DNA from: Corynebacterium sp. ES2730-CONJ
GTDB lineage: Bacteria; Actinomycetota; Actinomycetes; Mycobacteriales; Mycobacteriaceae
DNA: 64,000 bases
NCBI RefSeq assembly: GCF_024834055.1
Contig: NZ_JANUXZ010000005.1
Coordinates: forward strand, 1-64,000
Direction: 5' to 3'
Below are positions 1 to 9,157 of this stretch, piece after piece; the first letter of the stretch is position 1; the number at the start of each line of letters is the position of its first letter. The position numbers were made by a program, and so were the translations under genes. The notes beneath the pieces are model-generated. The model was not told the origin of the DNA and did not search any database. It saw only the letters and a program-made list of their open reading frames with translations.

Positions 1-160
1 GGTCAAAAACCAAGCAAGCCACACTCACCGGCCACCAAAAACACCACACCATTCACCAACACAACCCAACTGCAATCAAAAAAACAAAAAAACAATTGGC
101 ACACTATTGAGTTCTCAAACAACACACACCACACACAAACCACATGCGCAGCAACCACAA
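1..160 (-). other. Leader region of an rRNA operon (16S gene lies off the left edge)
   Basis: Read on the minus strand, positions 125-100 give the conserved actinobacterial pre-16S leader element TTGTTTGAGAACTCAATAGT, normally found shortly upstream of 16S rRNA as part of the processing and antitermination region. It is followed by a T-rich stretch (about 95-65) typical of these leaders. The 16S gene itself is not in the window. The operon would run leftward, away from the origin at about 55-58 kb, so it is co-oriented with replication. Identification rests on the leader motif only. Confidence 0.7.
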
Positions 161-190
161 ACCATACAACCTAACACCACACAGCGTCAA
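161..190 (-). promoter_or_regulatory. Candidate rRNA operon promoter
   Basis: On the minus strand TTGACG (190-185) and TATGGT (166-161) are separated by 18 bases, a plausible sigma-A type promoter that would start transcription near 154 and produce the rRNA leader. The whole 120-300 stretch is very rich in A and C on the plus strand. Other promoters further upstream (300-480) are possible, since rRNA operons usually have several, and the -10 match is imperfect. Confidence 0.35.
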
Positions 191-487
191 ATCGCACCAA
201 GCTCATGCACCACCACGACCAACCCTGGCCGCAACGACCCACATAAAACTACACACCCCACACCAAACACACAAATCCCCAGCACACAAGCTATAAATAA
301 GAATTTTGAGCTCACTAGACGTGGGTTCAACAGAAAGCAGGGTTGAATAGGCCCGGTCCCACTGGCGTGGAGTAGGGTCGTAAAGGAGCAAATCTACGGC
401 TCAGCTCGATACGCCTTATACTGTGAGATACGGGTCGAGTAAGGGCCTATATAAAAAGTTACTTAGAGAAAGAATATTAGAATTATC

Positions 488-1774
488 ATGCTTGAACGCA
501 CTCAAATTTATGTAGATACCTCGTATCTACTAGCCAGTTTTTACAATGCTTGGGAAACGGGCGCCCGCTCACAATTAGAGATTGATCTTCCTGAGGTAGT
601 TAGAGTCCTAAGCAGTATGGTCGAGCAAAGTTTAGGTCAACCCGTTCATCGCCAACTGTGGTACGACGGTATTCCCGATACCGGCCCTCACCGTTATCAA
701 CGATCGTTGCGGACCTGTGCAGGTGTGCAGCTACGTGCCGGATCGTTGATTGAGTGGGGTGAGCGCCGTACTCAGAAAGCAGTCGACACCCGTCTGGTTG
801 CCGATATGGTGCTCGCCGGAGTACGTCGCGAAGTAACTGATATGGTGCTCGTCTCCGGGGATGCCGATATGATTCCAGGTGTACAGGAAGCTGTGGATAA
901 CGGCATCCGTGTACACCTTTATGGTTTCGGCTGGGAGTCGATGTCCTCTGCACTGCGCTTCTCCTGCGATACCACCACAATTTTAGATCCTCGCATGGAC
1001 TTTGAGGACTGTATGCAATTGCAGGTTCTCGAGGGGCCTCTGCCTCCGCGTATCCAGCAGGAAGAATCAAAAGACAGTGCTGACCATCCTGAGTACAAAG
1101 AGAATTTCGATCCTGATGCAGCGGATAATTTCCAACAGCCTTATGAATATCAAAGCGCTGAGAACTCGGAAGAACTCCAAGAAGATCATCAGCCCGAGAA
1201 GCAGAACGAGGTTATAGTCGAGAATGAGGCGGAGATCGTCGCGCAAGTCCCCGATACCGAAGTTCCGCCGCCACATCACGTGGCTGTCGAATCGATCAAA
1301 GTAGAACGCAACTCCGTCGAGGAGATTAAAGACGGCGTACGATCGGTATCGATAGAAGAAAACGTAGAATACTCAGCTGCGGTCAATACTGGAGACTCCA
1401 GTCCTTCTCCCACCGATGCACCGGCGAAACGCCCTGTGCCGAGTCCCTCCATGATGGCTCCACGGCGCAAGCTCCGGTCGCGGTATGTGCCCCTCCCTAA
1501 TGAGGTGTGGACATCAAGTGGCTCTTGTAGCCCCTTTGATGTGGGTCAACAGTACGCAATTTGGTGGTATGAGAAGGCCGCCAGCCCCGAGCAACTTGAT
1601 GATGCCCATACCCTAACTGGAGGTGGGCTTCCGCCCGAGATCGATCGGCCGCTTTTGCAATTTGCCTGCGAAACCCTCCATGAGTACACTCTCACCGAAT
1701 CTCAGCGGGTCAATCTCCGCGACGGATTTCACTCTGGAATGCGCGGAATACTATTGGGTAACCGCCCCGACTAG
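488..1774 (+). CDS. NYN-domain (PIN-like RNase fold) protein with acidic linker
   Basis: 428 residues. Residues 1-165 match the NYN family of PIN-like putative RNases: an early acidic residue in YVDTSYLL (D10) and the family signature VSGDADMIPG (residues 122-131) followed by a strand VHLYGFG. Known members bind metal through these aspartates and act on RNA, so an RNA-processing role is likely but the substrate is unknown. Residues 180-310 are a low-complexity Glu/Asp-rich linker. Residues 330-428 form a separate conserved-looking C-terminal domain that I do not recognise. It starts with ATG at 488 and is divergent from the rRNA operon. No obvious operon partner is present. Confidence 0.8.
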   Translation: MLERTQIYVDTSYLLASFYNAWETGARSQLEIDLPEVVRVLSSMVEQSLGQPVHRQLWYDGIPDTGPHRYQRSLRTCAGVQLRAGSLIEWGERRTQKAVDTRLVADMVLAGVRREVTDMVLVSGDADMIPGVQEAVDNGIRVHLYGFGWESMSSALRFSCDTTTILDPRMDFEDCMQLQVLEGPLPPRIQQEESKDSADHPEYKENFDPDAADNFQQPYEYQSAENSEELQEDHQPEKQNEVIVENEAEIVAQVPDTEVPPPHHVAVESIKVERNSVEEIKDGVRSVSIEENVEYSAAVNTGDSSPSPTDAPAKRPVPSPSMMAPRRKLRSRYVPLPNEVWTSSGSCSPFDVGQQYAIWWYEKAASPEQLDDAHTLTGGGLPPEIDRPLLQFACETLHEYTLTESQRVNLRDGFHSGMRGILLGNRPD

Positions 1775-1800
1775 GCTAGGCCTTTAAATAGGTCAGGCTT

Positions 1801-2490
1801 TCAAGGGTTGAACCGCAGCTCTTTCTCAAGCGCCGCAATACGTTGAGCCACTCGACTTTCAGGGTGCGGTTCCTCAATAGTTTTCATCCGTTGGCGCGCG
1901 TCATCGTCAAGCAAGGTATGCATAGTAAGCGCTTGATCATGGCGCGCGTGCAATGAAGCTCTGATTTCACTGAACGCGGTATCAATGGGAATAATATCTA
2001 AGTCTGAGACGTCTGGACCTGACGATATGACCCCGTTCCCTGGTTCAGTCAGGTGTGCTAACTGATCTGATAGATCCGCGGCGACCCTTGCCAGCTGCTT
2101 AGCTGCTTGTTCTTTCTGTTGTTGCGCTTCGCTGGCGAGGGCGTCCATCTGTTCTATGGCATCGTCGAGGCCGATGAGCTGTTCAGCATAAATATAAACT
2201 TCTTGCATGGTCGCATGTGCATTTCTCGGGAGCTCATAGCGGCGGTAATGGTTTGCTAATATCAGCAATTCTCGAATTTTTGCAGCCAGTAATTCACTTC
2301 GTTGAGCGGCTCGAGCTCGACGTTCGCTCAGTTGCTTTAGCTGAGCCTCCGCAGCACTTGCTTGAGACCAAATGCGCTGATACTCATCCTCGGTGGCGGA
2401 GAATTTCTTCTTAAGGCGCTGCAGCTCTGGGTTAGAGCTCGATAAAGCAGCCCGAAGACGCTTGATACCCCTCGCCATAAAGTGAGCCAT
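1801..2490 (-). CDS. Coiled-coil protein of unknown function
   Basis: 229 residues, almost entirely alpha-helical by composition, with heptad-like Leu/Ala/Glu/Arg/Gln stretches at residues 20-75 and 85-145. No signal peptide or membrane segment. The N-terminal basic helix followed by long coiled coils recalls PspA/IM30-type proteins, but I see no diagnostic motif, so this is only a possibility. Two start codons are close together (M1 and M5). It is transcribed leftward and its 3' end faces the NYN gene with a 26-base gap. Confidence 0.6.
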   Translation of the reverse strand: MAHFMARGIKRLRAALSSSNPELQRLKKKFSATEDEYQRIWSQASAAEAQLKQLSERRARAAQRSELLAAKIRELLILANHYRRYELPRNAHATMQEVYIYAEQLIGLDDAIEQMDALASEAQQQKEQAAKQLARVAADLSDQLAHLTEPGNGVISSGPDVSDLDIIPIDTAFSEIRASLHARHDQALTMHTLLDDDARQRMKTIEEPHPESRVAQRIAALEKELRFNP

Positions 2491-2572
2491 ATATGCGCGC
2501 TGCCTTTCTCAATTTCCTTGTTTCAGACCATTATAAGACCGACGCGCGACCTCTTCAGCCCAAAAGAAGAAA

Positions 2573-2600
2573 CCCAGTATTCACGCACGCGAATACTGGG
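2573..2600 (-). terminator. Rho-independent terminator after the thioredoxin gene
   Basis: A perfect 10-bp stem CCCAGTATTC / GAATACTGGG (2573-2582 with 2591-2600) with an 8-base loop. On the minus strand it is followed by a T-rich run, placing it just downstream of the leftward thioredoxin gene. Confidence 0.75.
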
Positions 2601-2614
2601 ATAAATGTAGGCGC

Positions 2615-2983
2615 CTAAGCGTTATCTTGCTGCTCAGCTACTTGCCGACGTACCTCATCCATATCAAGCGCACGCACCTGGCTAATGAGATCATCCAAAG
2701 CTGCCGCTGGCAGGGCTCCTGCTTCACGGTAGACCATGATGCCATCCCGGAAAGCCATCAACGTAGGGATGGACATGATTTGCAAAGCAGCAGCCAATCC
2801 CTGATTTTCCTCAGTATTGAGCTTAGCGAAAGTAATATCCTCGTGCTTATCGGCAGCCTTGGTATAAACCGGCAGGAACTGTCGACACGGTCCGCACCAC
2901 TCGGCCCAGCAGTCAACGAGAACAATACCGTCTGCGGTGACCGTTGATTCAAAAGTGTCTTCAGTTACATTAACGAGTGCCAT
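2615..2983 (-). CDS. Thioredoxin
   Basis: 122 residues with the thioredoxin active site WCGPC at residues 29-33 and the cis-proline context SIPTLMAF. It is a cytoplasmic disulfide reductase, normally recycled by thioredoxin reductase, which is encoded at 46.7 kb in this window. A second thioredoxin lies next to that reductase, so this copy is the unlinked one. It has an extra cysteine (C25) two turns before the active site and a 15-residue C-terminal extension rich in Gln and Asp. It is divergent from the copper genes at 3.1 kb, sharing an intergenic region with a strong inverted repeat. A metal-stress role is possible but is inference. Confidence 0.9.
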   Translation of the reverse strand: MALVNVTEDTFESTVTADGIVLVDCWAEWCGPCRQFLPVYTKAADKHEDITFAKLNTEENQGLAAALQIMSIPTLMAFRDGIMVYREAGALPAAALDDLISQVRALDMDEVRRQVAEQQDNA

Positions 2984-3028
2984 TGTCTATTTATCTCCTA
3001 CTATTGAGAATGATTGTTTCTTAATTGA

Positions 3029-3050
3029 GGGCGGGGTACTCCCACCGCCC
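3029..3050. promoter_or_regulatory. Inverted repeat upstream of copZ, possible operator
   Basis: GGGCGG / CCGCCC arms (3029-3034 with 3045-3050) separated by ten bases, in the 157-base gap between the divergent thioredoxin and copper chaperone genes. G/C-rich inverted repeats of this kind are typical of copper-responsive CsoR operators, but no regulator is encoded nearby and the match is not diagnostic. It could also be a hairpin in the copZ leader. Confidence 0.35.
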
Positions 3051-3140
3051 CAGTGTATTCATGGTCAAACAATCGTGCACGAAACGCTTTCAGCAGGCGT
3101 ATTCAAGAGAAGAAAATACCTAGTGAAAGGGATATTTACC

Positions 3141-3344
3141 GTGGTGAAAAACTACTATGTTTCCGGCATGACGTGTTCGCATTGCGTCGCCTCAGTCACC
3201 GAGGAAATCGATGAGATTCCCGGCACCGAGGGTGTCGAGGTAGATCTCGAGACCGGACGCGTCTGCGTTACTGGCCAAGGATTTAGCGACGAGGAAGTCG
3301 CCGCTGCTATTACCGAGGCTGGCTACACCCTCAAAGAGTCATAG
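3141..3344 (+). CDS. copZ: Copper chaperone, heavy-metal-associated domain (CopZ-like)
   Basis: 67 residues forming one heavy-metal-associated (HMA) ferredoxin-like domain with the metal-binding motif GMTCSHC near residues 8-14. Such proteins bind Cu(I) and deliver it to the P-type ATPase, whose gene follows directly. I chose GTG at 3141 because GAAAGGG (3124-3130) is well placed before it; GTG at 3144 is equally possible. An open frame continues upstream to 2937 but it overlaps the thioredoxin promoter region and lacks a family match. The pair copZ-copA is a standard copper-export unit. Confidence 0.88.
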   Translation: MVKNYYVSGMTCSHCVASVTEEIDEIPGTEGVEVDLETGRVCVTGQGFSDEEVAAAITEAGYTLKES

Positions 3345-3346
3345 CA

Positions 3347-3366
3347 ACCCCATCACCTGGTGGGGT
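3347..3366. promoter_or_regulatory. Inverted repeat between copZ and copA
   Basis: ACCCCA / TGGGGT arms (3347-3352 with 3361-3366), starting three bases after the copZ stop. The sequence resembles the G/C core seen in copper-sensor (CsoR) operators, but it could equally be an RNA hairpin. No regulator gene is seen in the window. Confidence 0.3.
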
Positions 3367-3385
3367 GAGTTCTCATTAAACTAGG

Positions 3386-3424
3386 GCTCGTACCAGCATC
3401 CTACGACGGTGGTATGAGCCTTTA
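3386..3424 (+). terminator. Hairpin between copZ and copA, terminator-like
   Basis: GGCTCGTACCA pairs with TGGTATGAGCC (one G-T pair), followed by a T-rich run TTTAATATTTT. It could attenuate transcription between the chaperone and the ATPase, giving more chaperone than pump, or terminate copZ if copA has its own promoter. Confidence 0.5.
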
Positions 3425-3447
3425 ATATTTTCAACCCAAGGAGAAGT

Positions 3448-5715
3448 GTGAGTAGCGCCCCCGCTTTATCATCTAGCCATATCGAGCTCGGGATTACCGG
3501 CATGACCTGCACATCATGTTCGACTCGGGTGCAACGCAAACTAAATAAGGTCGATGGGGTTCAGGCCGCTGTTAATTACGCCACTGAGACCGCCTCTGTG
3601 GACTACGATCCCACGAGTACGAATCCAGAACATTTAGCCGAGGTTATCAGGGCTGCCGGTTACGACTCATTCATTCTCAATGATCCACCAAAGAGCCCGC
3701 AGGAACCGGGTTCAGAGGAAGAAACTGAGATCTCACCAATCGATAGAGCCCGCGACATGCATGCTCAGCAACTGCGCAACCGGTTGGCAATTTCAAGTAT
3801 TTTGGCGCTACCCGTCTTTGTGCTCTCCATGTTTAGCGCCACCCAATTCGATAACTGGCAGTGGCTCTGTTTCGCTCTCACTGGTCCAGTATATTTTTAT
3901 GGGGGCTGGCCTTTCCATCAGGCTACGGTTCGCAATCTTCGTCACGGTTCCTTCACTATGGACACCTTGATTTCTTTGGGCACAACCGCCGCCTTCGCGT
4001 GGAGTATCTATGCGCTCTTCCTCGGAGATGCCGGAGAGAACACAATGCGCATGGCCATGAGCTTCTCATCGCATAGTGACCACAGCGGAGATCATATTTA
4101 CCTTGAATCCGTCGCGGTAGTGATCGTCTTTATTCTTCTCGGCCGATGGTTCGAAACCCGGGCAAAAGGGAGGAGTTCCCAAGCCCTGCAAGAAATTCTC
4201 AACCTCGGGGTAAAAACGGCAACCATTCTAGAAAACGGTTCGGAACATCGCCGCCGCACCGAATTAGTCGATGTGGGCTCGATCCTCGTCGTGCGGCCGG
4301 GGGAGAAGATTCCCACCGATGGGATCATCACCGCGGGGCACTCAGGGGTCGATGAATCCATGCTGACTGGCGAATCAGTACCCGTTGACAAAGCCGTGGG
4401 CGATAAGGTCTTCGGTGGAACTCTCAACACCTCCGGACGGCTTTTGGTCGAGGCCACCAAGGTAGGTAAAGATACCGCTTTAGCGCAACTTGCGGAATTG
4501 ATGACCCAAGCCCAAGCAAAAAAAGCACCCGTGCAAAAGCTTGCGGACGCAATTTCCCAGGTATTCGTACCCATTGTGGTCGTCATTGCGGTTCTTACCG
4601 TCTTGGTGCACTTCTTCCTTTTGAATGCTAGCTCGTCAGACGCCTTTGCTACCGGAGTCGCCGTCCTTATCATCGCCTGTCCGTGCGCTCTCGGACTCGC
4701 TACTCCCACTGCGCTACTCGTGGGCGCGGGTCGTGGTGCACAACTCGGTCTTGTCATTAAAGGCCCAGAGATTTTGGAAAATACTCGTCGGATTACGGCG
4801 GTCGTGCTCGATAAGACAGGCACTATCACCAAGGGTGAAATGACAGTGGACACGGTATCACTGCTTCCGGAGAGCGAGCTAAACCGCGACGAAGCCCTCA
4901 GATATGCTGCTGCCGTGGAACAGGGCTCAGAGCACCCCCTTGCTCGCGCCTTGCTGCACACACAGGCTCGTCCTCTGCCAGAGATTACGGATTTTTATTC
5001 GACCCCAGGCCGCGGAGTCGCAGCAACGGTAGCAGGGAAAAAAGTCGTTGTAGAAAAGCCGCACACGTCTGTTGATGCCAAGGTGGCGTCAGACATTCGG
5101 GACCTTGAAGCCAGTGGTGCCACAGTGCTATTACTCGGCATCGATGGTGTTTATCACGCCCTCATTGCGGTGCGCGATCAACTCAAAGACGGGGCTCCTG
5201 GGGCAGTTGATGAACTACGTTCTTTAGGGCTTGTACCCTATATGCTCACCGGCGATAATCGAGGCGCTGCCCAGTTCATGGCGCGTCAAGTAGGCATTGA
5301 TGATAGTCATATCTTTGCCTCCGTCATGCCGGAACAAAAGGTAGAACGCGTGCAGGAATTGCAGCGTCGTGGTGAAACGGTGGCGATGGTCGGCGATGGC
5401 ATTAATGATGCAGCCGCCCTTGCTCAGGCCGATCTCGGCTTGGCAATGGGCGCGGGCACCGATATTGCAATCGAAGCAAGCGATATCACGATCATGAATA
5501 ACGATCCACAACATATACCGCTAGCCATTAAGCTGTCGCGGGCAACGCTTAGAACGATCAAATTAAATCTGTTCTGGGCTTTCGCCTATAACGTCATCTT
5601 GATCCCGGTAGCAGCCGTCGGCCTGTTAAATCCCATGTTTGCGGGTGCCGCAATGGCCTTAAGTTCAGTATTTGTAGTGAGCAATTCACTGCGCTTGAAG
5701 GCTTTCGGACGCTAA
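3448..5715 (+). CDS. copA: Copper-translocating P1B-type ATPase
   Basis: 755 residues, inner membrane. One N-terminal HMA domain with GMTCTSC (C21, C24), then transmembrane helices, the metal channel motif CPC (C411-P-C413), the phosphorylation motif DKTGT beginning at D455, the P1B HP motif in GSEHPLAR, and GDGIND near residue 649. These together identify a Cu(I) exporter that pumps copper out at the expense of ATP. GTG at 3448 is preceded by AAGGAG at 3438-3443. The extracytoplasmic loop near residue 205 carries a Met/His-rich stretch ([17 protein letters not shown]) that could bind copper. The stop codon abuts the convergent dnaB stop with no gap. Confidence 0.95.
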   Translation: MSSAPALSSSHIELGITGMTCTSCSTRVQRKLNKVDGVQAAVNYATETASVDYDPTSTNPEHLAEVIRAAGYDSFILNDPPKSPQEPGSEEETEISPIDRARDMHAQQLRNRLAISSILALPVFVLSMFSATQFDNWQWLCFALTGPVYFYGGWPFHQATVRNLRHGSFTMDTLISLGTTAAFAWSIYALFLGDAGENTMRMAMSFSSHSDHSGDHIYLESVAVVIVFILLGRWFETRAKGRSSQALQEILNLGVKTATILENGSEHRRRTELVDVGSILVVRPGEKIPTDGIITAGHSGVDESMLTGESVPVDKAVGDKVFGGTLNTSGRLLVEATKVGKDTALAQLAELMTQAQAKKAPVQKLADAISQVFVPIVVVIAVLTVLVHFFLLNASSSDAFATGVAVLIIACPCALGLATPTALLVGAGRGAQLGLVIKGPEILENTRRITAVVLDKTGTITKGEMTVDTVSLLPESELNRDEALRYAAAVEQGSEHPLARALLHTQARPLPEITDFYSTPGRGVAATVAGKKVVVEKPHTSVDAKVASDIRDLEASGATVLLLGIDGVYHALIAVRDQLKDGAPGAVDELRSLGLVPYMLTGDNRGAAQFMARQVGIDDSHIFASVMPEQKVERVQELQRRGETVAMVGDGINDAAALAQADLGLAMGAGTDIAIEASDITIMNNDPQHIPLAIKLSRATLRTIKLNLFWAFAYNVILIPVAAVGLLNPMFAGAAMALSSVFVVSNSLRLKAFGR

Positions 5716-7179
5716 TTAATGCGGCATATTGGCAAAGCGAGAAAAGTGTAGCTGGTGGGCCACGCGTACCGTGTCAATAGGCCCACCGCGGTGCTTTGCC
5801 AAAATAATATCGGCCTCGCCCGCGCGGCTATCTTCTTTGTCCTGTGAATCGGGGCGGTAGAGCAACATCACCATATCGGCGTCCTGCTCCAGAGATCCAG
5901 ATTCACGCAGATCAGCCAATTGCGGGCGCTTATCCGTGCGCGATTCAGGGCCACGGTTGAGCTGGGAGATGGCCACCACCGGCACTTCCAGCTCCTTTGC
6001 CAAAAGCTTTAAGGAACGGGAAAATTCGGAAACTTCCTGCTGGCGTGATTCGGTTTTCTTGCCACTGCTCATGAGCTGTAAATAGTCGACGACGATTAGT
6101 TGCAGATCGTGCTTCTGCTTTAATTTACGTGCTTTTGAGCGGATTTCCATCATAGTGAGGTTCGCGGAATCATCGATAAAGATGGGGGCATCCTTAAGCT
6201 CGTCGGTGCGGCTGACGATTACCCGCCAGTCCTGGTCCGTCATGGTACCGCTGCGCATATCGGTTAACTTGATTTCTGTTTCCGCCGAGAGCAAGCGCAT
6301 GACGATCTCGGATTTGCTCATCTCGAGAGAGAAGATTGCGGCTGCTTTATTGTTTTTAATGGCACATGAGCGGACAAAGTCGAGCGCTATCGTTGACTTT
6401 CCAACGCCCGGACGCGCCGCCACAATGATCATCTGACCTGCGTGTAAACCATTGGTAAGCCGGTCAAGATCCACAAAACCAGTAGGGACCCCTTGAGCTA
6501 GGCCGCCGCCGTCGGAAATGCTATCGAGTTCAGCGAGGGTTTCTTCCAAAATATCGCCTATCACCATATAGTCCTCGGTGGCGTTAGTGCGGGTAATGGA
6601 AAAGACTTCCTGTTGAGCTCGGTCAATAACGGCATCAACCTCGGCACCCTCGGTGCCCTCGTAACCTAATTGCACTACCCGAGTTCCAGCCTCGACGAGG
6701 CGCCTCAGAAGCGCCTTCTCCGCCACGATTTCAGCGTAATACTTAGCGTTAGCGGAGGTAGGAACCGAAGAGATAAGTTGCACGAGATAGGGGGCGCCGC
6801 CGATACGCTCTAAATCATTCGAGCGATCGAGGCGTCCACCCACGATCACCGGATCGATTTCGCGCGACTCAGAGAACAGTTCGATCATCGCGTTAAAAAT
6901 AAGTTGATGGGCAACGCGATAAAAATCCTCTGCTCTGAGGATATCGATCATATCGATCACGGCGGAGCCGCTCAGCAGCATCGCTCCCAACACGCCTTGC
7001 TCGGCCGCTAGGTCAAAGGGAGGTTGCCGGTAATCGTCCACCGATGGGGCGGTCTCGCGTTGCTGATAGGAGCGAAACTGTCGGGGTTCAGCTACTGGGA
7101 TATCCTCTTTCGGCACTGCCTGCGAGTAAATTGGGGCCTGCGCGTCGTCATCGAAATTGGTATCTGGAAAATTTGTCAT
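5716..7179 (-). CDS. dnaB: Replicative DNA helicase DnaB
   Basis: 487 residues. The N-terminal helical DnaB domain (about residues 50-160, AAEQGVLGAMLLS) precedes a RecA-like C-terminal helicase domain with Walker A ARPGVGKST, the SLEMSK motif and a QLNRGPESR DNA-binding loop region. It unwinds DNA ahead of the replisome as a hexamer and is probably loaded with help of the DciA homologue encoded at 60.8 kb. No intein is present. It lies 70 bases downstream of the GH15 gene on the same strand and may be co-transcribed with it, which would place dnaB behind the DnaA-box cluster at 9.2-9.4 kb. Confidence 0.95.
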   Translation of the reverse strand: MTNFPDTNFDDDAQAPIYSQAVPKEDIPVAEPRQFRSYQQRETAPSVDDYRQPPFDLAAEQGVLGAMLLSGSAVIDMIDILRAEDFYRVAHQLIFNAMIELFSESREIDPVIVGGRLDRSNDLERIGGAPYLVQLISSVPTSANAKYYAEIVAEKALLRRLVEAGTRVVQLGYEGTEGAEVDAVIDRAQQEVFSITRTNATEDYMVIGDILEETLAELDSISDGGGLAQGVPTGFVDLDRLTNGLHAGQMIIVAARPGVGKSTIALDFVRSCAIKNNKAAAIFSLEMSKSEIVMRLLSAETEIKLTDMRSGTMTDQDWRVIVSRTDELKDAPIFIDDSANLTMMEIRSKARKLKQKHDLQLIVVDYLQLMSSGKKTESRQQEVSEFSRSLKLLAKELEVPVVAISQLNRGPESRTDKRPQLADLRESGSLEQDADMVMLLYRPDSQDKEDSRAGEADIILAKHRGGPIDTVRVAHQLHFSRFANMPH

Positions 7180-7249
7180 ATCGAGCGCTTTTCTCCATCT
7201 AGTTATATCCAGCGGCTCTCTGCCACCGTGGTCTGTCTACCATTATCGC

Positions 7250-8998
7250 CTACGCCTGAGCGACGCTAAAAACGGTGCGCTTCTTAGATATCGGATCTAA
7301 CAGTGCACCGGCTGCACCGATCGCTCCCACATGCGAGAATCCCTGCGGGAAATTCCCCCATAGTCTGTGGTTGTGCGCATCGTATTCCTCCGCTAGCAAC
7401 CCCACATCATTGGCTGCCTGAAGAAGCGATGAGAACAATTTGTGTGCTTGCGACATCTCACCGGTACGCGCATAGTATTCCACCAGCCAAAAATTACAGA
7501 TGAGAAAGGGAAATTCCCCTCCCTCCACGCCGTCGATCCCGGATTCGGTAGCGTAGCGGTAGATCAAGCCAGAGGGGCTGGCTAGCGTCTCCGTGATGCG
7601 CTCAACGGTGCGCGCCAATAACGGATCGGCCCAGGAGATTAATCCCGAGTAGGGGAGTTGCAGAAGGGCTGCGTCAACATGTGGGGAATCATAGGTTTGG
7701 CAAAAATATTGACCCTCAGGCTCGATTCCGTTCTGAAAAATCTCTTGTCGAATATCCATCGCGGTGTGGTGCCAGAGTGAGCGCGTCTGGGTATCTACTT
7801 TATGGCTGTGTGCTTGGTGGAGCATCGCTCGCAGGCCTCCGTAGATCATGGCCCTCGAATGCGTGAAATGGTGAAGATCTCCGCGCATTTCCCAGATTCC
7901 GCGATCTTTGTCCGCTATCCGCTCAATCATGGCATCCGTAATGATCAGCTGTGCCTGCCATGATTCGTAAGTATCGGGGTAGCCTCGATCCCGCAATTCC
8001 TGGCAAGCGATAAGCACTTCACCGGCCACGTCGGCCTGGAATTGCTCGCTAGCACCGTTGCCGATGCGCACCGGCAGAGAGGATCGATACCCCGGTAGAT
8101 GGGGCAATTCCTGTTCCAGCAGATCAGTGCTACCATCAGCGCGGTACATGATTTTATAATCGTGTACAACTAATGCAACCCATTGTCTCCACCGATCAAT
8201 ATATGAGATCGGATTGGGGCTGACACCCAAACTATATGCTCGCGCTAGAGCTTGGATGCTAAAGGCGCTATCGCGCAACCAAGCATAGCGATAATCCCAG
8301 TTTCTGCTCCCGCCTGGCCTCTCAGGTAAAGAGGTTGTGGGTGCAGCAATAATGGCTCCTGATGGATGGCACAATTGTCGTAGTACTTGAGCACTGCGCG
8401 AGGCCGCTCGCAGTATTTCATTCGATTCTTCTAGCGAATGCGTTTGTAGGGCATAGGCTGGGTGGGCGAGGACGTAGGGCCACGTCAAACGCACCCGAAA
8501 GATATCACCCTGCCTAATAGTTGGTGGAATGTCCGGACTATCGATACTGAGATCAACTCCATGGCACTGGTGAGTACTGATGCTTGGAGAATTATATTCA
8601 ACCGCTGAGCGTCCATATTCGACTCCGATAATTAGCTCGTGATTGATATCGGCTTGACCGCGTATCCCTCGAATTTCACGATCAAAGATAACAGTTCCGT
8701 GTTCAATATTAAGGGTATCTGTGCGGCTAAACTCCGCTACAGCGGTACTGTAGACGCTCGTGAGTTGTCTTCCGTCGTAATGATATTCGCGGTGACAGTG
8801 CCAATCCTTGGGATTGTGTGGCCCCAAAAACCACCGACCATGGCGCTCATCGCCAAGTACGGCGGCGAAAATTGATGGAGAATCAACCTGAGGTAAGCAT
8901 AACCAGTCCACACTGCCATGGCGTGATATGAGAGCGAGTTGACCGTTAGCGCCGAGCAGAGCGTACTCAGAGATGGCGGGCGGGAGGTAATGAGGCAT
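7250..8998 (-). CDS. Glycoside hydrolase family 15 protein (glucoamylase/trehalase-like)
   Basis: 582 residues, cytoplasmic (no signal peptide). It has the bacterial GH15 layout: an N-terminal beta-sandwich domain beginning ISEYALLGANGQLALISRHGSVDWLCLP, then an (alpha/alpha)6 barrel with RNWDYRYAWLRDSAF, the first catalytic-acid region GIWEMRG and the C-terminal motif EFPFLICNFWLVEYYAR with the second glutamate. Actinobacterial relatives hydrolyse alpha-glucosidic substrates, including trehalose; the substrate here is not established. I chose ATG at 8998 because AAGGGG precedes it; an upstream extension to 9154 in frame would cover a DnaA box and has no family match. Its position between rplI and dnaB is unusual. 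Confidence 0.88.
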   Translation of the reverse strand: MPHYLPPAISEYALLGANGQLALISRHGSVDWLCLPQVDSPSIFAAVLGDERHGRWFLGPHNPKDWHCHREYHYDGRQLTSVYSTAVAEFSRTDTLNIEHGTVIFDREIRGIRGQADINHELIIGVEYGRSAVEYNSPSISTHQCHGVDLSIDSPDIPPTIRQGDIFRVRLTWPYVLAHPAYALQTHSLEESNEILRAASRSAQVLRQLCHPSGAIIAAPTTSLPERPGGSRNWDYRYAWLRDSAFSIQALARAYSLGVSPNPISYIDRWRQWVALVVHDYKIMYRADGSTDLLEQELPHLPGYRSSLPVRIGNGASEQFQADVAGEVLIACQELRDRGYPDTYESWQAQLIITDAMIERIADKDRGIWEMRGDLHHFTHSRAMIYGGLRAMLHQAHSHKVDTQTRSLWHHTAMDIRQEIFQNGIEPEGQYFCQTYDSPHVDAALLQLPYSGLISWADPLLARTVERITETLASPSGLIYRYATESGIDGVEGGEFPFLICNFWLVEYYARTGEMSQAHKLFSSLLQAANDVGLLAEEYDAHNHRLWGNFPQGFSHVGAIGAAGALLDPISKKRTVFSVAQA

Positions 8999-9157
8999 GA
9001 GACCCCTTCGGCATTCCGTGATTGTGTGATTCTGTGATTCCGTGAATCCCGGCTCGGAGGTAGTTGGTATATCCCTTAAAACAGTAGCTAAAAGGGGGTG
9101 GCAGGGAGATGGATTTAGCCAGCGAATATAGCGGACCTGCATACCGGAGATCAATAG

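Noticed and set aside
107..346. 79-codon frame rich in Thr, Pro and His in the rRNA leader
   Set aside because: It follows from the A/C-rich composition of the leader strand and overlaps the conserved pre-16S element.
2937..3140. Upstream extension of the copZ frame
   Set aside because: The extension overlaps the divergent thioredoxin start and the inverted repeat, and copper chaperones are about 67 residues; a good ribosome binding site supports GTG 3141.
4098..4961. 287-codon open frame on the minus strand inside copA
   Set aside because: It lies wholly antisense to clear copA motifs (CPC, DKTGT) and has Ser/Arg/Thr-rich composition typical of a reverse-frame shadow.
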